Origin: Brenneria goodwinii
GTDB lineage: Bacteria > Pseudomonadota > Gammaproteobacteria > Enterobacterales > Enterobacteriaceae
Length of the DNA stretch: 64,000 bases
Assembly (NCBI RefSeq): GCF_002291445.1
Contig: NZ_CP014137.1
Location: forward strand, 1,798,001-1,862,000
Direction: 5' to 3'
The first letter of the stretch is position 1. Each line of letters opens with the position of its first letter. Shown here in pieces: positions 55,974 through 64,000 of the stretch. The notes below the pieces were generated by a model. That model made no database searches, was not told the origin of the DNA, and was given only the letters and a program-made list of their open reading frames with translations. A program made the translations under genes and the position numbers.

Positions 55974-57226
55974 ATCCTGGCGTAGCGGAATACGGATAAA
56001 TCATCGGATTGAATATCCGGTGTTTTACCCGAAATAATGTCAGCCAGCAGTTGTCCCGAACCGCAGGCCATCGTCCATCCCAGCGTGCCGTGCCCGGTAT
56101 TCAGATACAGATTTTTCAGCGGGGAACGTCCGACTAGCGGCGTTCCGTCCGGCGTCATGGGGCGTAAGCCGGTCCAGAATGTCGCCTGCTCAATCGGCCC
56201 TACGTTCGGGTAGAGATCGCGTACCACCATTTCGAGCGTTTCCCGGCGTTTCGCATTCAACTCGGTATTAAAGCCGACGATTTCCGCCATGCCGCCGACG
56301 CGAATGCGCTGGTCAAAACGCGTAATGGCGACTTTATACGTTTCATCCAGTACGGTAGAGATCGGCGCGGCGACCTCATTCGTCAACGGAATGGTCAGAG
56401 AGTATCCTTTCAGCGGATAAACCGGAATACTGAACCAGTTGCGCAGCAGTCCCGTCGAGTAGGAACCGCAGGCCATGACATAGGCATCCGCGGTTATCGC
56501 CTCGCCATTGCACTGCACGCCGCTGACCTGTTGCCCTTCTATCTGCAACTGGCTGATCTCCTGACCGAACTTGAATATAACGCCGGCTTCTTCGGCCATT
56601 TTCGCCAGGTGGCGGGTAAATAACTGACAATCGCCCGTTTCATCATGCGGCAAACGTAAACCGCCGGTGAGTTTATCCGTCACATTCGCCAATGCCGGTT
56701 CGACCGTCGATAACTGGCGCTTATCCAGTAATTGATACGGCACCCCCGCCTCTTTTAACACCGCAATATCGCGAACCGCGTTTTCATACTGCTGCTCGGT
56801 TCGAAACAATTGCAACGTACCGCCCTGGCGCCCTTCATACTGGATATCGGTTTTCTGACGCAGCGTCTGTAAACAATCGCGGCTGTATTCAGCCAGCCGA
56901 ACCATACGGGCTTTATTGACTTTATAGTGCCGACTGTCGCAGTTCAGCAGCATCTGCCACATCCAGCCTAACTGCTCAGTGGAAAAGTCTGGCCGAATAG
57001 CCAACGGAGCGTGACGTTGAAATAACCATTTGACGGCTTTCAGCGGGATCCCCGGCGCCGCCCAGGGGGCGGAGTAACCAGGAGAGATTTGTCCGGCGTT
57101 ACCCGCACTGGTTTCAAGCGCGGGTTCCGGTTGTCGATCTACCACGGTTACCGCATGCCCGGCCTGCGCCAGGTACCAGGCGGTACTGACGCCGATAACG
57201 CCGCTTCCCAGAATCGCAACCCGCAT
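55970..57226 (-). CDS. dadA: D-amino acid dehydrogenase
   Basis: A membrane-associated FAD enzyme that oxidises D-alanine to pyruvate. The N-terminal Rossmann motif is ILGSGVIGVSTAWYLAQAG; VYPLKGYSLTIPL and NTGHGTLGWTMACGSGQLLADIISG are DadA signatures. The 418 residues lie close to the family norm (E. coli 432). In E. coli dadX alanine racemase follows; here the convergent MFS gene takes that place with a 4-base overlap, so dadX is absent from this locus. Confidence 0.95.
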   Translation of the reverse strand: MRVAILGSGVIGVSTAWYLAQAGHAVTVVDRQPEPALETSAGNAGQISPGYSAPWAAPGIPLKAVKWLFQRHAPLAIRPDFSTEQLGWMWQMLLNCDSRHYKVNKARMVRLAEYSRDCLQTLRQKTDIQYEGRQGGTLQLFRTEQQYENAVRDIAVLKEAGVPYQLLDKRQLSTVEPALANVTDKLTGGLRLPHDETGDCQLFTRHLAKMAEEAGVIFKFGQEISQLQIEGQQVSGVQCNGEAITADAYVMACGSYSTGLLRNWFSIPVYPLKGYSLTIPLTNEVAAPISTVLDETYKVAITRFDQRIRVGGMAEIVGFNTELNAKRRETLEMVVRDLYPNVGPIEQATFWTGLRPMTPDGTPLVGRSPLKNLYLNTGHGTLGWTMACGSGQLLADIISGKTPDIQSDDLSVFRYARI

Positions 57227-57511
57227 CTTTACCTATCTCCCTTAATCATTGTGACTTACCTTGTAATATGCTGGATAATTATTTATATGCTGGAATAAAA
57301 AGCTACTCTAGCATTTAGGTAAAAATTGTCATCAGGCGTAGATATAGCATTTATCTATTGTCCGCGAGGCGTAATAACGTCATATTATGGTAATCAAGTC
57401 TGTAAATCTTTTCTGCCAACTCTCCGTTTTTACGTCACTTTTATCAGATTGAGCTACGATTAATAATGTCTGTGCGATCTTGTACAGGCCGATCATGTAA
57501 GGGGCGCGCTG

Positions 57512-59059
57512 ATGGCTATATCGACTGATAACCCGGTAAAGAAACCTAATCGCCTGGATGACGGGCCAGACTGGTCGTTTGAGCTATTGCAGGTCTATCT
57601 TGATGAAATAGATCGCGTAGCGAAACTTTATCGTCTGGATACCTACCCTCATCAAATCGAAGTGATTACGTCTGAGCAGATGATGGATGCCTACTCCAGC
57701 GTAGGTATGCCGATCAACTATGCTCACTGGTCATTTGGGAAAAAATTCATTGAAACCGAGCAGCGTTACAAACACGGTCAACAAGGGTTGGCTTACGAAA
57801 TAGTCATCAACTCGGATCCCTGTATTGCCTATCTGATGGAAGAGAACACCATGCCCATGCAAGCGCTGGTCATGGCGCATGCCTGCTACGGGCATAATTC
57901 GTTCTTTAAAGGCAATTATCTATTCCGTAGCTGGACCGATGCCGGCTCCATCGTCGATTATCTGATCTTTGCCCGGCAGTATATCGCGCAATGCGAAGAG
58001 CGTTACGGCGTGGAAGAGGTTGAGCGGCTGCTGGATTCATGCCATGCGCTGATGAACTACGGCGTCGATCGCTACAAGCGTCCGCAGAAAATATCCCTGG
58101 AAGAGGAAAAGTCGCGTCAGAAGAGCCGCGAGGCTTACCTGCAAAGTCAGGTCAACGATCTGTGGAAAACGCTTCCTCGCCGAGAACAAGATGTCTCGCA
58201 TGAGCAAACGCGCCGACGTTTCCCGCAGGAGCCACAGGAAAATCTGCTTTACTTTATGGAAAAAAATGCGCCGTTGCTGGAGCCCTGGCAACGTGAAATT
58301 TTGCGCATCGTCCGTAAGGTCAGCCAGTATTTCTACCCGCAAAAACAGACGCAGGTTATGAATGAGGGATGGGCCACGTTCTGGCATTACACCATTCTTA
58401 ATCACTTGTACGATGAAGACCGGGTTTCCGAGCGCTTCATGCTGGAGTTTTTGCACAGTCATACCAACGTGATTTACCAGCCGCCGTATAACAGTCCCTA
58501 CTACAGCGGGATAAACCCCTATGCGCTGGGCTTCGCGATGTTCCAGGATATCAAGCGTATCTGTCAGGATCCGACGGAAGAGGACCGCTATTGGTTCCCG
58601 GATATCGCCGGTAAAGACTGGCTGGATACGCTGCATTTCGCCATGCAGAACTTTAAGGATGAAAGTTTTATCAGCCAGTTCCTGTCGCCGAAAGTGATGC
58701 GTGATTTCCGCCTGTTCACCGTGCTCGACGACGATAACAACAATTATCTTGAGATCGCGGCGATTCATGATGAAGAAGGCTATCGTTTAATTCGCCAGGA
58801 GTTGTCCGCACAGTACAACCTGAGCCATCTTGAACCGAATATTCAGGTTTGGGACGTCGATTTACGCGGCAATCGTTCGTTGACGCTGCGCTATATCCCG
58901 CATAATCGCGCGCCATTGGATAAGAGTAGCCATGAAGTGATGAAACATGTCCATCGCTTGTGGGGTTTTGAGGTATTTATGGAGCAGGTAAACGAAGACG
59001 GCGGCGTCGAGTTACTGGAGCGATGCCCTCCCCGGAACACGCCATCCTCACAACCCTGA
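57512..59059 (+). CDS. ycgB: SpoVR family protein YcgB
   Basis: A 515-residue SpoVR homologue, diverging from dadA and convergent with fadR as in E. coli. Conserved blocks are LPINYAHWSFGKKF-like (MPINYAHWSFGKKF), VMAHACYGHNSFFK and MNEGWATFWHYTILN, with a His-rich pattern suggestive of metal binding. The biochemical role is unknown. RpoS-dependent in E. coli. Confidence 0.95.
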   Translation: MAISTDNPVKKPNRLDDGPDWSFELLQVYLDEIDRVAKLYRLDTYPHQIEVITSEQMMDAYSSVGMPINYAHWSFGKKFIETEQRYKHGQQGLAYEIVINSDPCIAYLMEENTMPMQALVMAHACYGHNSFFKGNYLFRSWTDAGSIVDYLIFARQYIAQCEERYGVEEVERLLDSCHALMNYGVDRYKRPQKISLEEEKSRQKSREAYLQSQVNDLWKTLPRREQDVSHEQTRRRFPQEPQENLLYFMEKNAPLLEPWQREILRIVRKVSQYFYPQKQTQVMNEGWATFWHYTILNHLYDEDRVSERFMLEFLHSHTNVIYQPPYNSPYYSGINPYALGFAMFQDIKRICQDPTEEDRYWFPDIAGKDWLDTLHFAMQNFKDESFISQFLSPKVMRDFRLFTVLDDDNNNYLEIAAIHDEEGYRLIRQELSAQYNLSHLEPNIQVWDVDLRGNRSLTLRYIPHNRAPLDKSSHEVMKHVHRLWGFEVFMEQVNEDGGVELLERCPPRNTPSSQP

Positions 59060-59122
59060 GCAGACGTTAACTAAAAGGTAAGACAAGGGGGTATTCAGAT
59101 CGCGCTGAATACCCTTTCTTTT

Positions 59123-59842
59123 TTAGCGACGGATTTCAGCAATATCGTGTGGGATAGCACTCTGCATACTATGCCAGATAGCGCCGCTTTCTTTACCGTA
59201 ATGCCGAACGACATCCAGAACCTGCTCATATAACCCCTCACGGCACAATGCTTCCAGCCGGCCATAGAAGTCTAGCGCCAGTTTGCGCGCATCAGGATTA
59301 GAAAAGTAATAACGGCCTACGCGAATATACATCCCTTTCAAGCCATTCAAGATCAGCCCGTAAATAGGATTACCGGATGCAAAAGCCAGCCCGCGGAATA
59401 CGTTGTAGTCGAGTTGAGCAAAAGAATCCGCATTATCATCCACGGACTCGGTCTGCTTTAACACGTCTTGCGTCTTTTCCGGGTGCTGGTGTAAGGCGGT
59501 GCGGATAAAGATAGCCGCAATATTCGTCCGGACGGACAAAAGGTTGTCGATAAGTTGCGGTACGCTGTCTTGATCGAGCCGCGCCAGCGTTTCCAGAATA
59601 TTCAGCCCTGACGTTTCCCAGAAGTTATTAACTTTCGTCGGCTTGCCATGCTGAATAGTCAACCAGCCGTCTCGCGCTAAACGCTGCAACACTTCTCTCA
59701 ACGTAGTCCGCGTCACGCCAATCAGCTCGGAAAGCTCTCTTTCCGCCGGCAGAATCGACCCCGGAGGAAAGCGGTTATTCCATATACTTTCAATAATATA
59801 CTCTTCCGCGAATCCAGCAGGACTTTGCGCCTTTATAACCAT
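59123..59842 (-). CDS. fadR: Fatty acid metabolism regulator FadR
   Basis: A GntR-family regulator that represses fad degradation genes and activates fabA/fabB; long-chain acyl-CoA releases it. The wing-helix domain contains SIWNNRFPPGSILPAERELSE, GVTRTTLREVLQRLARDGWL and IQHGKPTKV, nearly identical to E. coli. The all-helical acyl-CoA domain follows. 239 residues, the standard length. Confidence 0.98.
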   Translation of the reverse strand: MVIKAQSPAGFAEEYIIESIWNNRFPPGSILPAERELSELIGVTRTTLREVLQRLARDGWLTIQHGKPTKVNNFWETSGLNILETLARLDQDSVPQLIDNLLSVRTNIAAIFIRTALHQHPEKTQDVLKQTESVDDNADSFAQLDYNVFRGLAFASGNPIYGLILNGLKGMYIRVGRYYFSNPDARKLALDFYGRLEALCREGLYEQVLDVVRHYGKESGAIWHSMQSAIPHDIAEIRR

Positions 59843-60287
59843 GAGTGTGATATTCCGTAGCGATATTTACCGATGAAAGCGCCTTCATCATACCAGACGA
59901 ACCAGGCATGACATAGCGCCGCTGCCATACGCAAAACAAATTCAATATAAAACTGTGACTGCCAACAACCCTCTTCCTTACGGCATCGATATACTCACTG
60001 GCTGGTTATAAATATTTCCGGATACGATGCGACAACCCCGTCAATGCCCGGACGCGTATTAGCAGGAAACATATCCGGCAGCCATTGGCAATCACATTGG
60101 TGTATAGTAGTCAATACGATGCAATTTAAGTAAAAAAGCCACATTGCATTGACTACGGTTGAACCGTCGCTGAATAAATAAGAGAATCAAATAATTATAC
60201 ACTACGTTTTGCACAGTGAAATGATGGTAGTGGAGCCGCTTGGGTTTACACTGCTGAGTCGATCGTTTTTAGCATGGAATACTTGTT
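59843..60287. other. fadR-dsbB intergenic region
   Basis: About 445 bases with no gene. In E. coli nhaB lies here between fadR and dsbB, but no nhaB remnant is recognisable. The region should carry the fadR and dsbB promoters; no single motif is convincing. Confidence 0.45.
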
Positions 60288-60818
60288 ATGTTGCGATTTC
60301 TTAACCGTTGCTCACGCGGGCGCGGCGCTTGGCTGTTAATGGCATTCACAGCCTTGATTCTGGAATTGGTCGCGCTTTATTTCCAGCATGTAATGCTATT
60401 GAAGCCCTGCGTGCTTTGCATTTATCAGCGAAATGCGCTCTTCGGTATCATGGGCGCGGGTCTGCTGGGCGCTATTGCTCCCGCCAGCCTGTTACGCTAT
60501 CCCGCCATTGCGCTATGGATATACAGTTCGTTCGAAGGACTGCGTCTGGCCTGGGAACATACCAATATACAACTTCACCCATCTCCTTTTACTACCTGTG
60601 ACTTTTTCGTCAGTTTCCCCTCATGGCTGCCGCTGGATAAATGGCTTCCCGCGATATTCAACGCCACGGGCGACTGTTCGGAACGTCAATGGCAATTTCT
60701 GTCGCTGGAAATGCCGCAGTGGATGGTTGGCATATTCGCCGCCTATCTGTTGATTGCCGTGCTGGTATTAATCGCCCAGCCTTTCCGCCCTAAACGACGC
60801 GATCTTTTCAGCCGTTAA
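60288..60818 (+). CDS. dsbB: Disulfide bond formation protein DsbB
   Basis: An inner membrane protein of 176 residues that reoxidises DsbA and passes electrons to quinones. Four transmembrane helices surround the redox pairs: Cys-Val-Leu-Cys in KPCVLCIYQRNA in the first periplasmic loop, and a second Cys pair, TTCDFFVSFP and ATGDCSE, in the second. The start has GGAA 8 bases upstream. Confidence 0.97.
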   Translation: MLRFLNRCSRGRGAWLLMAFTALILELVALYFQHVMLLKPCVLCIYQRNALFGIMGAGLLGAIAPASLLRYPAIALWIYSSFEGLRLAWEHTNIQLHPSPFTTCDFFVSFPSWLPLDKWLPAIFNATGDCSERQWQFLSLEMPQWMVGIFAAYLLIAVLVLIAQPFRPKRRDLFSR

Positions 60819-60821
60819 AAA

Positions 60822-60923
60822 TCAGTAAATGGATTCCAGTGCGCTATACCGGGCGGGCTGCAGTCCTATTCGCGGATGATGGATGACGTCGCCAACGCGT
60901 TGGATCGGCATCCGGCGCGCTAA
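60822..60923 (+). pseudogene. Possible C-terminal gene remnant after dsbB
   Basis: In the frame ending at the TAA at 60921, the codons read CAIPGGLQSYSRMMDDVANA followed by LDRHPAR and stop, with no start upstream before dsbB ends. The composition looks like a real protein C-terminus, but I do not recognise the family. It may be the tail of a lost gene. Confidence 0.25.
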
Positions 60924-60951
60924 CCGGGAAGCGCTAGCGTTGAACCATAAT

Positions 60952-60980
60952 AAAAGCCCGGCTGAGCAAACCGGGCTTAT
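60952..60980. terminator. Terminator between the dsbB region and the small ORF
   Basis: AAGCCCGG (60954-60961) pairs with CCGGGCTT (60971-60978). AAAA precedes it, which is a T-run for the minus strand, and ATTT follows, so it can work in both directions. Confidence 0.8.
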
Positions 60981-61004
60981 TTATCAATCTCTTTCATGCG
61001 TGCG

Positions 61005-61202
61005 TTAGTGTGGCGATCCATAAATGTCCCTGTAATGGTCCAGTCGTTCTTTGAAGTACTGTCTTTTCTCCGGTGGGATTTTTTTTGAAATTTCGTCAGC
61101 ATTAATTTGCTTTTTCTGACTTTCCATAAAAGCAATCGTGGAAGCAGCAAAATCAGCGTACTGATCGCTGTATCCAAGAATCATCTTCTCAAAATTAATC
61201 AT
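61005..61202 (-). CDS. Hypothetical 65-residue protein
   Basis: A charged helical protein (MINFEKMILGYSDQYADFAA, then SQKKQINADEISKKIPPEKR). The ATG at 61202 has a strong ribosome site, GGGGGG, 7-8 bases upstream; an in-frame ATG at 61220 adds six residues. A good terminator lies 25 bases beyond the stop. Together these argue for a real gene, but I do not recognise the family. Confidence 0.55.
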   Translation of the reverse strand: MINFEKMILGYSDQYADFAASTIAFMESQKKQINADEISKKIPPEKRQYFKERLDHYRDIYGSPH

Positions 61203-61383
61203 CTGCTTCCCCCCCTTCATTCGCCCATTACTGTATTAAAAGTATACTGCACATTCAGGTTTTCACATGGGGGAAGGTACGCTGACTTTAGCTTATTTGG
61301 CTAAAGCCGACAGGTTTGAAATAGATCTGTGATACATGTCTGAAAATCGGCAGGAGTGAAACTTTACAACCGGTGATATCCAT

Positions 61384-61434
61384 CAAAAAAACCGCCCGCA
61401 TAACTTGCCGCTTGCGCGTCAACTTCACAAAGGC
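61384..61434 (-). terminator. Terminator after the tautomerase remnant
   Basis: On the minus strand AAACCGCC near 61434 pairs with GGCGGTTT near 61390, followed by a T-run (AAAAAAA at about 61385-61391 on the plus strand). The loop is long, about 30 bases, but the stem and T-tract fit an intrinsic terminator. Confidence 0.6.
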
Positions 61435-61640
61435 GGTTTCCCGTCAGACTTTTTCCCCAATTCTACAAGCGTACGAGCATCAATAAACCCATCATTTTCA
61501 TCGACGTGACGCACAATCACCAGCGTCTCATGTTTATTTTTCTTAAGGATACGTCAGGTTAATTCTGTCGCGGCGATAGCGCATTTCCTGGTTATCTCCG
61601 CATCCTTCTCCCCTGAGAATGTCAACGTCACTCCGGGCAT
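61425..61640 (-). pseudogene. Broken tautomerase (4-oxalocrotonate tautomerase superfamily) gene
   Basis: From an ATG at 61640 with GGAG 8 bases upstream, the frame reads MPGVTLTFSGEKDAEITRKC up to AATELT, hits TGA at codon 29 (61554-61556), and continues in the same frame as RILKKNKHETLVIVRHVDEN and GFIDARTLVELGKK before stopping at 61425. The initiating Met-Pro supplies the catalytic Pro1 of the tautomerase family, and the spacing resembles longer tautomerases. The C-terminal half is missing. It follows ycgN closely on the same strand. Confidence 0.55.
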
Positions 61641-61657
61641 GGCCTTATCTCCATAAG

Positions 61658-62104
61658 CTATCTGGCCCATTCAGGCTTGTTGATGATATGGTCCTGCCAG
61701 TCTACCACTTCGCTTTCCCGCACGGCGATGTGCCGGACGGAAATGCGTTCTCCGTGCATCGCCGCTTTAGAGCCCGTAATTAGCGGATGCCACCGCGGTA
61801 ATCCCTTTTTCTCATGGATCAGGCGATAGGCGCAGGTGGCGGGCAGCCAGTCAAAGGTCAGTAAATTTTCCCGCGTGAGCTTGATGCAGTCAGGTTCATA
61901 CTCAAATCGGCGTGCGTAGTTACGACATTGACAGCTTTTGATGTTCAATTGATTACAGGCTACGTTGGTGAAATAGATCTCATCCGTATCTTCATCAATG
62001 AGTTTATTCAAACAGCACTGACCGCAGCCATCGCACAGCGATTCCCATTCGTCGTCGGTCATTTCAGACAACGTTTTTTGCTGCCAAAAGGGGCGTTCAG
62101 TCAT
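61658..62104 (-). CDS. ycgN: YcgN family cysteine-cluster protein (UPF0260)
   Basis: A 148-residue protein with a probable metal or Fe-S cluster bound by cysteines in LCDGCGQCCLNKL, VACNQL, CQCRNYARR, PDCIKL and ATCAYRLI. The pattern and length match E. coli YcgN. The function is unknown. It lies downstream of ycgM with 100 bases between, as in E. coli. Confidence 0.93.
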   Translation of the reverse strand: MTERPFWQQKTLSEMTDDEWESLCDGCGQCCLNKLIDEDTDEIYFTNVACNQLNIKSCQCRNYARRFEYEPDCIKLTRENLLTFDWLPATCAYRLIHEKKGLPRWHPLITGSKAAMHGERISVRHIAVRESEVVDWQDHIINKPEWAR

Positions 62105-62204
62105 TTTTCTTTCCGGTTAATCTGTATTGGATGCTCTGTATAGCGGATCTGGCTGACGGAGACAACAGTGTTACCCGCTCGCGCCGGAACGGGTAACGCG
62201 GTAT

Positions 62205-62861
62205 TTAGATAATGCGGGTGTTCAGACTTCGATCGTTAAGGGTGATTTTCAGCATATCGCCAGACTGAATCGGCCCAACGCCCTGCGGTGTTCCGGTCAG
62301 AATAATGTCTCCCGCCCGCAGAGTAAAGAAACGACTCATATAAGCAATCAGCGGCAGAACCGGCGTAATCATATCACGGGTATTACCCTGTTGACGGACT
62401 TCATCATTGACTTTCACGCCCAGCTCGGTCTGCTGCGGATCGCCGAATTCCGCTACCGGAATAAAACCGGAAATGGGGCAAGAACCATCAAAAGCCTTCG
62501 CTTTTTCCCACGGCTGCCCGGCCTTTTTGAATTGAGACTGCAAGTCACGCAGGGTTAAATCCAGCGCAACGCCGTAACCGGCAATCGCGCGAGCGACACG
62601 TTCTTCCGTCGCTTGCTTAAGCGGCGTGCCAATCAGCACCGCCAGTTCGACTTCATGATGAACAGCGCCGAAATTCTTTGGAATAGCCACTGGCTGGCGC
62701 AAATCGCACAGCGAAGTTTCTGGCTTAATGAATAGAACCGGCTCGGCTGGCGTCGCACTGCCCATCTCCTTGATATGCGCCGAATAGTTGCTGCCGACAC
62801 ACACCACTTTGTTTACCGGGAAATCCAGCAGCGCGCCCTGCCAGTCTCTGTGTTGATACAT
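62205..62861 (-). CDS. ycgM: Fumarylacetoacetate hydrolase-family protein YcgM
   Basis: A 218-residue FAH-fold enzyme. Metal ligands lie in HHEVELAVLIG (Glu pair) and GVALDLTLRD, with the family signature DIILTGTPQGVG near the C-terminus. Relatives hydrolyse acylpyruvates or act as oxaloacetate tautomerases, so a metabolite-repair role is likely but unproven here. Start MYQHRDWQGALLDFPVNKV matches E. coli. Confidence 0.92.
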   Translation of the reverse strand: MYQHRDWQGALLDFPVNKVVCVGSNYSAHIKEMGSATPAEPVLFIKPETSLCDLRQPVAIPKNFGAVHHEVELAVLIGTPLKQATEERVARAIAGYGVALDLTLRDLQSQFKKAGQPWEKAKAFDGSCPISGFIPVAEFGDPQQTELGVKVNDEVRQQGNTRDMITPVLPLIAYMSRFFTLRAGDIILTGTPQGVGPIQSGDMLKITLNDRSLNTRII

Positions 62862-63105
62862 GAATATTCTCCTGCCCTGTCAGTTGAGTTGATATCACAC
62901 TCATCACGGTGAAATCGCGTGAAAATGCAATCATGTAAAATACGTTCTATCACGGTCACCATCAGCTGGCGCTACCGGCCAAAATAGCATAAACGGCGTC
63001 GGCGCCCGATCGAAGCGTGCGCGTCATGCGCTATTATATCGGTTATGCGCTCCTGCCGCTTACCTTGCGAACCAACGACAATCTACACCCACTATAAAGT
63101 AAACA

Positions 63106-63405
63106 TCAAAATTTCTGTTGCTGACAATAGTGAGCAAAGTGTTCGACGCAAACCCGCAGCTTGGCGGAAGAATATAACGGGGTCTGGTAGACCGCCCAAA
63201 TATTGGCACTTTGCGCATACTCCGGCAGCACCCGAATGAGTGAACCTTCTTTCAGCAACGAAGCGATGTCCCACAGAGAGCGCAGCATAATCCCTTTGCC
63301 CTCCAGCGCCCAGCGCAGAACAATCTCTCCGCTATTAGAAACGACGGTCGTCAGCACCAGTAAATCTTTAGGAATGGGAAATCGGCTGTTCATCGGAAAC
63401 GCCAT
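63106..63405 (-). pseudogene. Truncated LysR-type regulator, probably ttdR/dmlR-like
   Basis: The 99 readable residues are the C-terminal part of a LysR effector-binding domain: SNSGEIVLRWALEGKGIMLR, then EGSLIRVLPEYAQSANIWAV and CVEHFAHYCQQ. The helix-turn-helix and the first effector lobe are missing, and an in-frame stop lies a few codons upstream of the ATG at 63405. It points away from the adjacent ttdA-like gene, the arrangement of E. coli ttdR and ttdA, so it is likely the decayed regulator of that operon. Confidence 0.7.
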
Positions 63406-63510
63406 CCTCAGCGGGAAAGGTTATGCAAGAGACCGTAATCCATGGCTATTTAAAATAACAGTATGAAGTCCGCTTCTGTGAAACATATCACGCTGTATTT
63501 ATTGCGCCCG

Positions 63511-63532
63511 TAACTTGAAGTATGACGAGAAT
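63511..63532. repeat. Fragment of the interspersed repeat
   Basis: AACTTGAAGTATGACGAGAA corresponds to the conserved right-hand end of the repeat family described near purU, as I remember its consensus. The rest of the element is not evident nearby. Confidence 0.4.
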
Positions 63533-63693
63533 AAAACCTTAATTCATGAATCGCAAATCTTACATTCTTACTTTCACCCGCCAATAAACCACACATTTCG
63601 CGTTGGTTTTCTAGTGTTAACAAATCGATGATTAAAAAATTAAATGATAATTAATACCAACCTTTTCATCCCCATTGATACTGGAGCTTACCG

Positions 63694-63999
63694 ATGATCA
63701 CGCTAGAGGATAAAAGCCAAGAGGTGGAAAAACTGACCGACATTGTCGCCCGATTTACCGCCATGATTTCAACCCGTATGCCGAATGACGTGGTTAAAAA
63801 ATTGGAGGAATTACGCAATATAGAAAGTGAAGGCATGGCGAAGGTTATCTATGACACCATGTTCGACAATATGAACAAAGCCATACAATTGAATCGGCCG
63901 GCCTGCCAGGATACCGGCGAAATTATGTTTTTCGTTAAGGCGGGAACCCGCTTCCCGTTATTAGCCGAATTGGCGCGGATTTTAAAATATGCCCGGTAG
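63694..63999 (+). pseudogene. ttdA: L(+)-tartrate dehydratase alpha subunit (TtdA-like), stops after 101 residues
   Basis: The frame encodes the normal N-terminus of the class I fumarase/tartrate dehydratase alpha subunit: ARFTAMISTRMPNDVVKKL, then NRPACQDTGEIMFFVK with the first Fe-S cluster cysteine, and FPLLAELARIL. The family length is about 300 residues, but here a TAG falls at codon 102, one base before the window ends. It is either a frameshift or nonsense mutation; the downstream sequence would show which. AGCTTACCG leads the ATG, and the ribosome site (GGAG) is 10 bases upstream. Confidence 0.7.
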
Positions 64000-64000
64000 C

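Noticed and set aside
61554..61556. TGA in the tautomerase-like frame as a selenocysteine codon
   Set aside because: The aligned position in related tautomerases is not a known redox residue, the C-terminus is also missing and selD is absent from its usual locus; a nonsense mutation is simpler.

Overview
This 64-kb window is a stretch of chromosome from a Gram-negative enterobacterium (Enterobacterales). The gene content and order follow the E. coli trp-tonB-opp-adhE-hns-galU-purU segment almost gene for gene, joined to blocks that are elsewhere on the E. coli map (topB-ydjA-sppA-ansA-pncA, msrB-gapA-yeaDE-mipA-yeaGH, dadA-ycgB-fadR-dsbB, ycgMN). Separate trpG and trpD genes, a NasR-type regulator beside yciO, a glycine-riboswitch-controlled UPF0126/TRIC gene, and the protein sequences themselves suggest a soft-rot or woody-plant enterobacterium (Pectobacteriaceae: Pectobacterium, Dickeya, Brenneria, Lonsdalea). 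The genus cannot be fixed from the sequence alone.

Layout. 1-2.2 kb: nasR (5' part), yciO and rnm/yciV on the minus strand. 2.2-9.2 kb: complete tryptophan operon with promoter/operator, trpL leader, attenuator and trpEGDCBA. 9.2-18.3 kb: ompW (FNR box upstream), a YkgJ-type protein, yciC, yciB, yciA, tonB (Fur box), yciI, a chemoreceptor where E. coli has kch, yciY, clsA and yciU. 18.3-26.5 kb: oligopeptide permease oppABCDF on the minus strand with two tandem oppA copies, one broken, followed by a ychE gene that has lost its middle. 27-30.5 kb: adhE and a gene-free stretch. 30.5-37 kb: tdk, hns, galU, rssB, rssA, ychJ, an interspersed repeat and purU. 37-38.3 kb: tRNA-Tyr with a tandem repeat built on its own 3' end, then a UPF0126/TRIC gene under a tandem glycine riboswitch. 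38.3-46.8 kb: xthA, ynjH, topB, ydjA, sppA, ansA, pncA, yeaC, msrB. 47-54.6 kb: gapA, yeaD, yeaE, mipA, yeaG, yeaH. 54.7-60.8 kb: a Bcr/CflA-type exporter, dadA, ycgB, fadR, dsbB. 61-64 kb: a small orphan ORF, a broken tautomerase gene, ycgN, ycgM, a LysR remnant and the start of a ttdA gene that stops early.

How the genes work together. The trp genes make tryptophan under repression and attenuation. opp imports peptides. adhE, ompW and nasR point to anaerobic and nitrate physiology. hns, rssB, fadR and yeaG are global or stress regulators. gapA, galU, adhE and dadA are central metabolism. The window is mostly conserved core chromosome. I see no insertion sequence, CRISPR array, prophage or obvious defence island. 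The notable signals are gene decay (oppA copy, ychE, tautomerase, LysR regulator, ttdA), tRNA-derived repeats, a tandem riboswitch, an interspersed palindromic-type repeat and a short ORF with a strong ribosome binding site before yeaG. I found no convincing undescribed multi-gene system.
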